Assembly (NCBI GenBank): GCA_028554755.1
Contig: JAPTOF010000015.1
Location: 4,154,001-4,218,000, forward strand
Source: Cordia subcordata
Lineage: Eukaryota > Streptophyta > Magnoliopsida > Boraginales > Cordiaceae
DNA: 64,000 bases
Direction of reading: 5' to 3'
Shown: one piece after another, positions 55,523 to 64,000 of the stretch
Numbering within the stretch: the stretch's first letter is position 1
How the letters are laid out: each line of letters starts with the position of its first letter
Translations under genes and position numbers: made by a program
Notes under the pieces: generated by a model
What the model was told of the DNA's origin: nothing
Seen by the model: the letters and a program-made list of their open reading frames with translations, nothing else
Databases searched by the model: none

Positions 55523-57393
55523 TGTTAGGATTAGTATGCCGTAAAGCTCACTTATATATGACATTTTGGATGTTAAACAATGTATAATCATTTTGTTAAA
55601 TTGGATTATGAGTTTCTTACATATTATCTCTGGTATGTTTTATTGATGCATGTATAAAGGTCCCTTGACTTGAACTAATGACTTGGGTACTCAGTGAGGC
55701 TGGATGCATAGTAGGTCCAAGTCTAGATTTAGTCACATTATAAATTGAGTCCATAGCCGAGTGGTAGTGTTGGATACTCTACTGGGATAAGGTTATATTG
55801 AGCAAGTCTCTTCTTTGAGGGTGATTTACCTAGGTCGTTGGAGGACATTCCAGATTCATCTCGATAGTACGCGTGTCACGTATTTGATAGGACCATTGTG
55901 AGTATGTTTTTTAGAGACGTACTATCAAAGATAGAAAAAAGAATATTCACTGCTACTAAATGATCATTGCTCTTAATCTTGAGCATATGTGGATGAACTA
56001 ATGAGTTAAGGTTTGGTACTTTGATTCATTGTGGGTAAGATCTTACTTTATCATGATAGCCTTGTGCGCTGAGTACCAAGTTCTAATTAATTGGGACATG
56101 TATATGCAATGTGGAATCTATGTACCCCTTTTGGGATTGTCCAAATTTATTATTTGAATCTAGATCTAGTGATACTACCTTTACGGGTGTATCGATCATA
56201 TTGCTTGAAGGTCACTCCCGAGATCAAGGGATTCCACGACCAAGGATGGTTGGCAATAGGACAAGAGACCTAAAAGAAAAGATGCAACTAAGGAGTTGAT
56301 AGTACATAGGCCAAAGAACTGGCCTTAGTTGTGGGTATATATAGAAAGGCATTATGATCGGTTATTAGTAGGTCAAAGATAAAGTTCACATTCTGTTGTG
56401 ATAAGTTTCAGTGTAACGACAATTATTCTTAGAATGCAACTTTGATCTTATGGTGGAATAGATCGGAGTAAAAATTAATTTTTATGTCACTTAGATCGGG
56501 TAAGGACATTTTTTATTATTTTTGAAAGCCAAGGTTAATTGTGTCTTGTTGGTCCTTTCTCTAGTTGAAATGACTTTGAGAGATTAATCTTGAAAGATCA
56601 AATTCCATATTGTGGTAGTTTCCTTACTGGGCCAAAGCTTGAAATTGGGTTTGGGCTTTCTTTAGAGTCCAAGATAACCTAATTGGGATAGGTTGTTTTC
56701 CTATTGGGCTTGGGCCTCCAAATGGATTATGAACTATGTGTTGGGCCTAGATTGTGGGCTTGGCCCAGTCTTTCAAGACATGTGCTAGAAAGTTACTTCA
56801 AGAAAATTCAAATTGTACAAGTAACTTCCATGGGATGTGGCAAACATTTATTACAAGAAAAAGGTTTCCCACATGGAAAGCTCACAAGGTTTAGGTGCCA
56901 AACTTTTCCTATAAATAGGCAAGACCTAAAACCATTTCTAGATCCAAAAAATTTTGTAATTGATCTGTTCCATTTTTGGCAAGAGAATACTACAACACAT
57001 AGTACACACTTATTGTGTGGTTTTTGCTCTAAATTTTCAAAAGCATATTACTTTGCTTTTTCCCACACAAGGGGCTATTCTCTCAAGATAAGTCTCTTCA
57101 ATCATAGGGAAGAAGACTAGGGAGTTGCATATTGTGACACCCTCATAGTAAAATTTTTGGTGGACTTGTTCATGAGCGAGAACAAAGCTCGTGATGGTTA
57201 TAGCTTCATCAACGGCCTCACACTTCAAGAGGTTAGTTTTACATATTATGCTAATACTAGTTATGTTCTATATTTTTTAAGCATGTTCTTATGTGTGTTA
57301 TGTGGTTATTTTATTTTCCTAGTGTGTTTTCTTAGTAAAAGCTTTTGAAAATATGAACTAGGATAGACCATATACAATATTATCGATCCTACA
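55523..57393 (+). mobile_element. 3' LTR of copia element B
   Basis: 1871 bp, TGTTAGGATTAGTATGCCG...CGATCCTACA, followed by CTTTG and the resumed L4 LTR. TATA boxes near 56333 and at 56910-56917. Confidence 0.92.
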
Positions 57394-57618
57394 CTTTGAT
57401 TGCTTGATTCCACCATCATACACACCCCCCACCTTTTATTTTCTTGTCTTTAGTTTAGGTTTATCTTTTTCAAACTCCCTTTAATTCTAAGAACCCCAAA
57501 CATAGCTTTTAGGATGCACATAGCTTAGAACACCTCATACATTAGGCTTCTCCATGGATTCGACCTGGTCCTCGTGCACATTGTATTACACATGACTAGT
57601 GCACTTACAGGCTATTTA
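57394..57618 (+). mobile_element. N-like LTR L4, right part (3'-truncated)
   Basis: Continues L4 after element B: CTTTGATTGCTTGATTCCACCATCATAC matches GATCACTTGATTCCCTCGTCACAC in N2. It runs through GGCTTCTCCATGGATTCGACC to GCACTTACAGGCTATTTA, then stops about 30 bases short of a normal N LTR end. Minus-strand E2 gag begins immediately, so the LTR end, any target duplication and part of gag were deleted together. Confidence 0.82.
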
Positions 57619-57900
57619 AAAGAGATTGAAGCCATTGTTTAACCTTATCTTTAAAGAAGAACGGCAAGAATCTCAACCTAATGTTCTCTGGGCTCATGTT
57701 GGGAATGTGTATTATGGAAGTGTGTGGGCTTTCATTACTTCTCTTGTAGAATGATTAAAGCATTGCTATAGTACCATGCTTGATTTCAAAATTGAAATCT
57801 CTTAAATCAGACAATTGTATAGCAACAATAGGCTCGTAGGTGTTAGAGAGGAAGTACTGGCGAAGAGTCATTAGACGTGGTTGAGCAGGTTAACCTTACA
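57619..57900 (-). pseudogene. gag: E2 gag N-terminal region
   Basis: Minus strand: MTLRQYFLSNTYEPIVAIQL, then DLRDFNFEIKHGTIAML, a short disturbed part with stops, then IPNMSPENIRLRFLPF..KDKVKQWLQSL up to the L4 junction. These are the Athila/Tat gag N-terminal motifs, as in G1b (4930-5175). About 250 residues expected between this piece and the YNPEWRD block at 39589 are missing. Confidence 0.82.
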
Positions 57901-58225
57901 AAGGTGGGATTAGATTATTTGCAAGTTTTGCTAGATTATTTGCAAGTTTTGCTAGATTTGATTTTCATTTTTATTATTCAATTGATCTTCAACCATGTTT
58001 TTGAGTGAGATTCTCTGATTCTTTTGTCTATGGGAAATTCATTATGGCTCAAGATCAAAAGGTTCTCAAGATAGTTTCAATGAATGATGCCTAAGCTTAG
58101 GTTGATAGTCTACCTAGCCTAATAGGAATAACTAACCTAATATAATAACAATTATAAAATAAATAAACTAAGTAAAATAAAATAAAATACTTAAAATAAA
58201 TTGTGGGTGCCTAGCATCCTCTGAA
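57901..58225 (-). other. E2 gag start and leader
   Basis: A minus-strand ATG with VEDQLNNKNENQI near 57965-58010 may be the gag start. Two perfect 21-bp repeats (57911-57931 and 57932-57952, TAGATTATTTGCAAGTTTTGC) add in-frame stops. Beyond 58095 there is an A/T-rich non-coding leader. No primer-binding site is recognised. Confidence 0.5.
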
Positions 58226-58940
58226 GGAGGGGTTAATAGAGTGACAAAAATTAATTTGTGGACTTCTAAATTTTTCTCAATTTGTGGAATCGTGTTGAAT
58301 AAAGTGATCAAAAAGAGAAGTGAAAAATAAGACACAACGATTTATAGAGGTTCAGCCACCAAGCCTACATGCACTCTCTGAGTATCCCACTCAAGATTTC
58401 AACTACTCCACTATAACCTTGAGCTTTTCAAAAGTTGGCTAAACTTAAAAACCAACCATACAACCTTGATTTATCCCCAAATCAAGAAACCTACTTTTAA
58501 AGATTTAATCTTTGTTCACACCCAAGATTAATCTACCCAATACCAAACAAATACAATAGATCAATGTAAGATTTACACAATTAATCTCAAAGGAAGAGTA
58601 AGCAGAAGTTGGAATTTGGGTTTACAATACAAGCCCTGTTGTTGCCTTGAGAGAAATTTGAAAGTTCTTTGCTTTGTATTGTCTTTTTCTCGTAGTCTTC
58701 TCCTTTGTCATGTATAAAAAGCTTAAAAGAAAGAGATATACATATGCCCAAATAAAAATATAGCTGTTAGAACACACTAATTTGTTACCAAAATTGACTT
58801 TTAGACATTATAGGAAAGGCTAGAAAAAGATAGTAAGAATAATGGCTAGTTTTTGATAAGATTTTCAAAAATTTGTACGTTGCGGTTGAAGTCTCATCGT
58901 TTCGGTCACTTGGTAGCCATTAGTGCATGATGTGTGCTCG
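58226..58940 (-). mobile_element. Sirevirus-type LTR fragment
   Basis: Minus strand shows the plan of a Sirevirus LTR 3' part. GTATAAAAAGC TATA-like site near 58709-58719 is followed by the TAGTGGAG, TTGAGTGGG and GTAGGCTTGGTGGCTGAACC leader blocks (near 58345-58440), then TATAAATCG and a pyrimidine-rich end (CACTCTATTAACCCCTCC). Comparable blocks occur in element D's LTR (GTAGGCTTGGCCGAACC near 59520) and at 16360-16420. No terminal CA or PBS is recognised. Confidence 0.6.
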
Positions 58941-59337
58941 GTGGTCTATGGAAATGAAGCAAATACAACCAAGTTTTAAACCCGCAAGTGTACAAATCGT
59001 GTCTAGTATAATACGTGCATACTGGTATCGTCTTTATGGGGAGGCTACCTTAGTTCAATCTCTATGTGCTTGGGTGCCTAAAACTAGTTACGTGCATGTA
59101 TGTATTTGTGCTTGCTTTACGATTAAAGGGATCTCAGGGAAAGGAAAATAGAGCTAAGCAAACCTAATCTAATGGAGAAACCTAGGGTGCCAGGCTAAGG
59201 AAAGAAAGCTCTACAAGATGGAAGGGGATCTAGAATGATTGTGTTGCAATGAGACTCAGGCTAGAACAACGATTCAGTCTATCTATGGCTCGATTGCTCT
59301 CTTTGGTATTGATTAACATCCTACTTGACAGACTAAC
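58941..59337 (-). mobile_element. Possible gypsy LTR end fragment
   Basis: Minus strand: a block with GTACACTTGCGGGTTTAAAA near 58978-58997 and GGTAGCCTCCCCATAAAGACG near 59030-59050. It resembles the terminal part of N/G1 LTRs (GTGCACTTGCGGGCTATTTAGG preceded by GGCCTCCCC.TGGATTCGACCC). It may be a relic of E2's own 5' LTR, given its position upstream of E2 gag. Weakly supported. Element D's LTR begins at 59338. Confidence 0.4.
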
Positions 59338-60651
59338 TGTAGGTGCAAATATCTTAAGAGAGGGGGTGAATTAAGATATTAATACTAATTTTCGTTTTTG
59401 AAATTTACAGAAAATTTACAACTTCTAATAAACAATATATCAAACACAAGATAAGCAAGGTAAGAAGAATAAAAATAAAAATATAAGGAGAAGAGAAATA
59501 AATGATTTTAAGGTGGTTCGGCCAAGCCTACGTCCACCACCCAAGGAATCTCCCCTTAGGACTTCAAAGATCTCCACTAAGATGCTTCTTCAAAACTTAG
59601 TGAAGCACAAACCAAGTTCTTTACAACCTCTTTGAAGTCTTACTTCAAAAAACCCAAGAGATTTACTCTATAGGATTTCCTCACATTTTACAAGCTTAAA
59701 TGAATATATCTCACAAAGATTAAAGCTCTCAAAGTGTGTATGAACTCAAGAATGAGAAAAGATTGAATTTGAGATTTTCTTCAAGAAGAAAAAGAATAAG
59801 CTCTTGAAAGCTCAAATATATTGCAAGAATAGCTCAAAGATGGATTGAATGATGATAAACACTTTAGCACACTTCAATTGATGTTTAGAAAGTGTATTGA
59901 ATGAGTATTTAAAGAGATTAGGGGGTTAGGGATATGGTAGGTGAAGAAGGGTTAAGTTTTTCGGCCAGAACGGTAATAAACGGCTAGTGCATTTATTACA
60001 GCTCCCGTTCAGCCGATTGACCGACTGGGTCGTCCGGCTTGCCCTTTTCCTTCTCTGACTAGGCCCGACGCCTTAGCCGGTCGACCGGCTAGGGGGTTCG
60101 ACTTTTCCCTTCACCTCTCTGTTTAGGCCGGGCGACCACCCAGGTCAGCCGGTCGACCGGCTGGGGGGTCCGGCCACTCCAGAGTATGAAGTAAAGCCAA
60201 ATTTTGCAGAAAAACAATTTTAAGTGCATTTTCACAACTCCAAGTCATTTTGAATAAATATGTAAACGCATGTTGTGAATTGAAACACCCCAAAAACTCA
60301 TTTTATCTCAATGTGTGCATTCAAATACATTTGTGCATATGTTATTTTCAAATGTGCAAGACTTGAAAATTTTTACAATGATAAAGAAAAAGATTTTGAG
60401 CCAAGTCCACACAATATATAGGCATTTTACAAAAAGAGCAAGAAGAAAAACAAATCCGGTACCCCTTATGGCTTCTCTTCTCCTCCTTATGCCTTCTCAC
60501 CTTTTCTCCCTTCAAATAAGGCTTTTTGCACATCTTCATATCTTTCAAAGCTTCATATTGATGACATCTCATTTTCACAAGAAGCTATTTAGTCAAATAA
60601 TGCATATATATATTTTCATCATCAAAATCAATAATGAATATTTAGCTAACA
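59338..60651 (-). mobile_element. 3' LTR of element D
   Basis: Minus strand TGTTAGCTAAATATTC (from 60651) to CTTAAGATATTTGCACCTACA (59338), 1314 bp. It contains the GC-rich palindrome array 60002-60180, TTTAAATACTC near 59912-59922 as the TATA-like site, and the leader block GTAGGCTTGGCCGAACC near 59515-59535. Confidence 0.9.
60002..60180. repeat. GGTCGACC palindrome array in LTR D
   Basis: Two perfect 16-bp palindromes AGCCGGTCGACCGGCT at 60075-60090 and 60147-60162 (72 bases apart). Related half-sites include CAGCCGATTGACCGACTGGG near 60010 and CCGGGCGACCACCCAGG near 60128. It lies upstream (minus strand) of the TATA-like site. The core is the same as in the gypsy LTRs at 1031 and 14022. 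Confidence 0.85.
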
Positions 60652-61220
60652 ATCTCCCCTTTTTTTATGATGACAAAATTTTTAAGATATGAGACAAAAG
60701 TACTCCCCCTTAATTTGTGCATTTCTTTAAAAAGTGCATTTTTGAGAAAATGCTTTGACTTATCAAATTTAAACTCATTTGCAAGGACAAACAGGTAAAC
60801 ATAAATTCATTTGCAAGGTAAACATAAACTCATTTGCAAGAACAAGTAAACATATCAACAAAGCATTCACCATTTACTTCTCCAAACAGAGCTTATGCAT
60901 CCACCATTTAAACTAATGCAAATAGACAATACCATTCACCAAGGCATATATATCACCAAAGCATAAATACAAGCTTATGCATCCACCATTTAAACTAATG
61001 CAAATGGACAATACCATTCACCAAGGCATATATATCACCAAAGTATAAATACCACATCATAACTTCTCCCCCTTTGGCATCATCAAAATCAATATAAAGG
61101 CAGGAAAAGAAATGTATAAAAGAAATAACTTGGTAATCAAAGTCAAGAATGTAAAGATCAACTAAAACTAAAAATTGTTTTCAAGTGGAATGAAAAATGT
61201 TTTTTCAAAAAAGAAGAAAA
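60652..61220 (-). other. Element D 3' spacer with three PPT-like tracts
   Basis: Non-coding. On the minus strand, the true PPT AAAAAAAAGGGGAGAT abuts the LTR (60652-60667). Further tracts are TTAAGGGGGAGT (60702-60713) and GATGCCAAAGGGGGAGAAG (61063-61081, preceded by ATTTTGATGAT). Two near-identical 82-bp repeats occupy 60890-60971 and 60972-61053, and a smaller repeat of the ATTTGCAAGG-TAAACATAAA type lies near 60775-60850. Multiple PPTs are a known Sirevirus trait. Confidence 0.75.
60890..61053. repeat. Two 82-bp tandem repeats in element D spacer
   Basis: The unit starting AGCTTATGCATCCACCATTT occurs at 60890 and 60972 with very few differences. Confidence 0.9.
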
Positions 61221-62607
61221 TCAAGGTGCGCGATCATGATGATCCTTGAAGTAGTCTCTCATGTCTGATTTCATAGTAGCCACTTTTGAATCAATATGTT
61301 GCCTCCAAATAGTGAGGTCGTCCCATTGGCTTGTCATGGTGGCCCTCATTTCACCCATACCAGTGTTTAAAGCCTGTAATTGGGACATAATCTGAGCCAT
61401 CAAAGAAGGGTCTTCCTGTTGTCCCATCGAACTAGAACCAGCACCATGACAAATTTCTCTTCGGCGTAGCTCATCAATGTGCACTTGCTCCCTAGATTCT
61501 CTCAATATTCACCTAAGAGTAGCTTCCTCAATATTTTCCTCTTCTTCAGAGGAACTAACAACCATGGGTGTGGTTCCTGGTATGCCTATGTCAGGATTAC
61601 CCTCAATTTCTGGCCCTTCATCTTCTTCAAAGGAGATATCTACCCCACCAGGTATGTCATCAAGGTTTTGTGCTGTGGTGCCAAAGACAGGGTCGGTGAA
61701 AGTAGTCCCCTTCTTTGTCCTATTCCTAATTGCAGCTTGAGTGCTTTGGGGCAAACTTTTGAAGGTCTCTCTATTTATAGGCTCCATATTGTACCAATAA
61801 ATACCCATGAAGTTCATATATAACATATCAAAATTCCAAGCAAACACTTTAAATGGAGTATTTGAAGATATGTTGAAATAAGAGAAAATATGCATTAAGG
61901 CCATACCATAACCAGGAGTGGTCGTTTTTCCTCCATCCTTTCCACTAATATGTAACATATGTTAAAGGATTAGGAAAGGCAAGGCTATCTCCTTTTTCTT
62001 CCTAAGGCTATAAAGGATATAAGCATCCATGATTGGAATTTTGCCATCATTGATATTTCTAGGGAGAATCACATCACTCATGATTTTAAGAGCAAGTCTC
62101 GTATTAACATCAACATCTCTCAATAATGGAATAATCAAATCTGGATCCTTAGGCCATACTTTCTCCCACATATATCTTATGACTTCACCCAGGGTGGCGG
62201 TTCCCTTAATTCCTTCTGGGCACCCTTGACTATTGTAATGGCCTTCCCCATCAATAGGTATATGAAATATTTCATGTAAAGTGACCTCGTTAAGCACAAA
62301 ATTTACCCTGCATCGTTGAAGATAATTCAAGTTTTGGGGTTCTACAATGTATCTCAAGATTTTCATAAAACTCAATGACTAATTTATCTTGCACATCACA
62401 ATGCAAATGTAGAAACGCAGTCCATCTATCAAATAGTGGCAAGATATCGGTGCCAGCAAAGTCAGAGTCCACAATATATTTACCGTATAGAATTGATTGC
62501 TTGCCTTGAATCTTGGATGCCGGAGGTGGTGGTAGTGGTGGAGATTGAGTTCTTGGCCTTTTTCCTTTTCTCCCACGTGCTTGACTTTTTCCTCTCGGAT
62601 TCACCAT
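61221..62607 (-). pseudogene. Element D post-pol ('env-like') ORF
   Basis: About 460 codons from MVNPRGKSQARGRKGKRPR (62607) to the stop at 61221, with one frame change (between 62290 and 62375) and two in-frame stops (61959-61961; 61506-61508). Features: basic Pro-rich N-terminus; FDRWTAFLHLH and LVIEFYENLEIH; RVNFVLNEVTLHEIFHIPID (this region resembles the plant 'putative transposon protein' domain common in Sirevirus third ORFs); VIRYMWEKVWPKDPDLIIPL; an acidic segment with SSSEEEENIEE; and a C-terminal coiled-coil-like part (LMAQIMSQLQALNTGMGEM). No signal peptide or clear membrane segment is visible, so an envelope role is not supported by sequence. Colinear with 31524-32546. Confidence 0.8.
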
Positions 62608-63074
62608 GATTTTGCGTTGTTTTTGTAAGAATAATCGGTAAAAGCTTTGTTTTTGAAGTGGGCAAGCAAATTTTAGGAAGAAATATGGAAGAAAACGGTT
62701 GAAAATTGAAGAATTTGAGATGGGTGTTAGAGAGTTTTTGGCTAGGGTTAAAAAAATTGATAGAATGTAGTGAATTTGGATTGAAAACCCCCAATTTTTA
62801 ACCCTGTCCGCGTTCAGTTGGTCGACCGACTGATCGCGAGGGTCGACCGGCTGGGTCGACCAGTAGGATCAGAAAGCATATTAAAAATTGTGTTTTAGCC
62901 GGACGCCTAAGGCCTTAGTCGGTCGACCGGCTTGGTCGGCCAGCTGGGTCAGAAGGTGTACAAATTTCTTATTTTTCATACCCATGCCACATAAACACAT
63001 ATATATGCCATTTAACCACATTTTATCATTCCAATTTCTCTCCTAATCTTGCAAAATTGATCCTCTTGTAAAGG
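62608..63074 (-). other. Element D RNase H/env-like spacer with palindrome cluster
   Basis: Non-coding. At 62818-62865 three GGTCGACC cores lie within 45 bases, and another lies at 62917-62932 (AGTCGGTCGACCGGCT). The same motif family occupies the equivalent spacer of the other Sirevirus (31211-31300) and D's own LTR. It lies 5' of the env-like ORF on the coding strand. Confidence 0.7.
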
Positions 63075-63545
63075 TTAAGTGAAAATATCAGCAACTTGAT
63101 GTAAAGTATCAACAAATTCAAGAATTATATCACCTTTTTGTACATGATCTCTAATGAAATGATGCCTAATCTCAATATGCTTAGTTCTTGAGTGTTGAAT
63201 TGGGTTCTTAGTAAGATTAATTGCACTAGTATTATCACAATATATAGGAATATGATCATACTTCAATCCATAATCAAGTAAATTTTGTTTCATCCACAAT
63301 ATTTGTGCCACACAACTACCAGCTGCAATATATTCAGCTTCAGTGGTAGAAATGGTAACGCTATTTTGTTTCCTACAAGACCAAGATACTAAGGAATGTC
63401 CTAGGAAATGGCATGTTCCACTAGTGCTCTTACGATCTACTTTGCAACCAGCATAGTCAGCATCAGAAAAACCACATAGATCAAATGACGTTCCTTTAGC
63501 ATACCAAAGCCCTAAATTAATTGTTCCCTTAAGATATCTAATTAT
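63075..63545 (-). pseudogene. pol: Element D RNase H
   Basis: Minus strand: LGLWYAKGTSFDLCG, SDADYAGCKVDRKSTSGTCH, then TISTTEAEYIAAGSCVAQIL, IYCDNTSAINLTKNPIQHSR and HIEIRHHFIRDHVQKGDIIL to HQVADIFT. The catalytic Asp/Glu/Asp pattern of copia RNase H (SDADYAG, TEAEY, CDNTSA) is intact. A frame change near 63545 separates it from RT. Confidence 0.9.
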
Positions 63546-63549
63546 TCTT

Positions 63550-64000
63550 TTACACAGTTAAGTGAATTTCCTTAGGATTAGATTGAAATCTAGCACATAA
63601 GCACACTGAGAACATGATATCAGGTCTAGAGGCAGTTAAATATAATAGGCTACCGATTATACCTCTATATTTCTTCTCGTCTACTGATTTACCTTTCTCA
63701 TCTTTTTCTAGCTTTGTTGAGGGACTCATGGGAGTTCCAATCTCCTTTGCATCTTCAAGTCCAAATTTCTTGATGATTTCTTTGGTGTATTTGGCTTGAT
63801 TTACGAAGATCCCCTCTTTTGCTTGTTTGATTTGGAGTCCGAGGAAGAAAGTTAATTCTCCCATCATGCTCATCTCGAACTCCTTGTGCATGCACTTTGA
63901 AAAATTCTCACACAAGGAAACATTAGTAGCACCAAAAATTATATCATCTACATAGATTTGGACAAGTAGAATGTCATTGTCTTTTCTTTTAATAAATAGG
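63550..64000 (-). pseudogene. pol: Element D reverse transcriptase, C-terminal part
   Basis: Reads from the window edge: ILLVQIYVDDIIFGATN with YVDD at 63943-63954, then CENFSKCMHKEFEMSMMGEL, FFLGLQIKQAKEGIF and SRPDIMFSVCLCARFQSNPK. A stop (HLTV-stop) at about 63550 replaces the usual HL.AVKRI continuation. Apart from this it is open throughout. Nearly the same sequence as 22600-22960. Confidence 0.92.

Larger units (their letters stand above)
41161..57393 (+). mobile_element. Ty1/copia element B, nested in L4
   Basis: 5' LTR 41161-43042, PBS, leader, gag, integrase (cut by N2 at 46403-53608), RT, RNase H, PPT, 3' LTR 55523-57393. Target duplication CTTAG (41156-41160) versus CTTTG (57394-57398), one mismatch. 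Gene order (IN before RT) proves copia. Without N2 it is about 9 kb. The lineage within copia is not assigned; it is not a Sirevirus since no post-RNase H ORF exists. All frames are broken. Confidence 0.9.
9200..58225 (-). mobile_element. Gypsy element E2 (Athila/Tat type), oldest host of the nest
   Basis: The pieces of one minus-strand element remain in correct order when insertions are removed: gag leader and N-terminus (57619-58225), gag C-terminus (34541-39589, in tandem copies), then protease, RT, RNase H and integrase (13301 down to 9510) and a 3' spacer (9200-9509). The join across the Sirevirus insertion is proven by a 5-bp duplication, ACTAT, at 13302-13306 and 34541-34545. About 250 codons of mid gag are missing where LTR L4 sits. 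Neither LTR of E2 is recognisable with certainty; 58941-59337 may be a scrap of the 5' LTR. Confidence 0.75.
59338..64000 (-). mobile_element. Sirevirus-type copia element D (runs off right edge)
   Basis: Minus-strand element with 3' LTR 59338-60651, PPT and spacer to 61220, env-like ORF 61221-62607, spacer, RNase H 63075-63545, RT 63550-64000. The 5' part lies outside the window. It is related to the Sirevirus at 13307-34540 but has a different LTR (1314 bp), so it is a separate family or sub-family. Its coding sequence is better preserved than any other in the window. CTAAC at 59333-59337 would be one copy of its target duplication. Confidence 0.9.

Noticed and set aside
57900..59337. Host gene exons between E2 gag and element D
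   Set aside because: No splice-supported ORF; most of the stretch matches LTR leader or LTR end patterns.

Overview
This window is plant nuclear DNA made almost entirely of old, nested LTR retrotransposons. No convincing host gene, tRNA, rRNA, CRISPR array or prokaryotic signal is visible. The plant assignment rests on two Sirevirus-type Ty1/copia elements with a post-pol 'env-like' ORF, a Ty1/copia element with about 1.9 kb LTRs, and Ty3/gypsy elements of the Athila/Tat clade with primer sites matching plant tRNA-Asp. AT-rich sequence and the absence of introns or host exons suggest pericentromeric or other heterochromatin. The species cannot be named from this.

Layout, left to right. (1) 1-4057, minus strand: 3' half of gypsy element E1 (3' LTR running off the left edge, polypurine tract, 1.4 kb non-coding spacer, decayed integrase). 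(2) 4058-6813, plus strand: LTR-PBS-gag-LTR remnant G1b, head to head with E1. (3) 6814-9199, minus strand: long LTR, PBS and ORF start of a pol-less element (copy F of family 'N'). (4) 9200-58225, minus strand: one gypsy element, E2, acting as the oldest host. Its integrase, RT/RNase H and protease lie at 9510-13301. Its gag C-terminus lies at 34541-39589 (in tandem copies) and its gag N-terminus at 57619-57900. Everything between these pieces was inserted later. (5) 13307-34540, plus strand: a Sirevirus-type copia element inserted in E2 gag (5-bp duplication ACTAT). It contains three insertions: a gypsy solo LTR (13640-15509, CTCGT), a copia solo LTR (16758-18629, CATTT) and the pol-less element N1 (23435-30883, GGGAT). 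(6) 32900-39534: the Sirevirus 3' end plus adjoining E2 gag, present three times in tandem with a period of about 2.2 kb. (7) 39590-41160 plus 57394-57618: an N-like LTR (L4) in E2 gag, split by copia element B (41161-57393, CTTAG/CTTTG). B is in turn split by the pol-less element N2 (46403-53608). This makes a four-level nest: E2 > L4 > B > N2. (8) 58226-59337: two LTR scraps. (9) 59338-64000, minus strand: a second Sirevirus-type element D (3' LTR, multiple PPTs, env-like ORF, RNase H, RT) leaving the window on the right.

The most interesting content is family N: non-autonomous LTR elements with no pol. They carry one long ORF with two CCHC zinc knuckles, readable in a single frame in both long copies apart from point stops. 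They share their 3' spacer and polypurine tract with the pol-bearing element E1, which is a candidate helper. A second signal is a palindrome, core CCGGTCGACCGG, clustered just upstream of the predicted TATA box in LTRs of both gypsy and copia families and again before the Sirevirus env-like ORF. None of the coding regions is intact, so all are annotated as pseudogenes. Coordinates of decayed junctions are good to a few bases where a target-site duplication is stated, and to tens of bases elsewhere.
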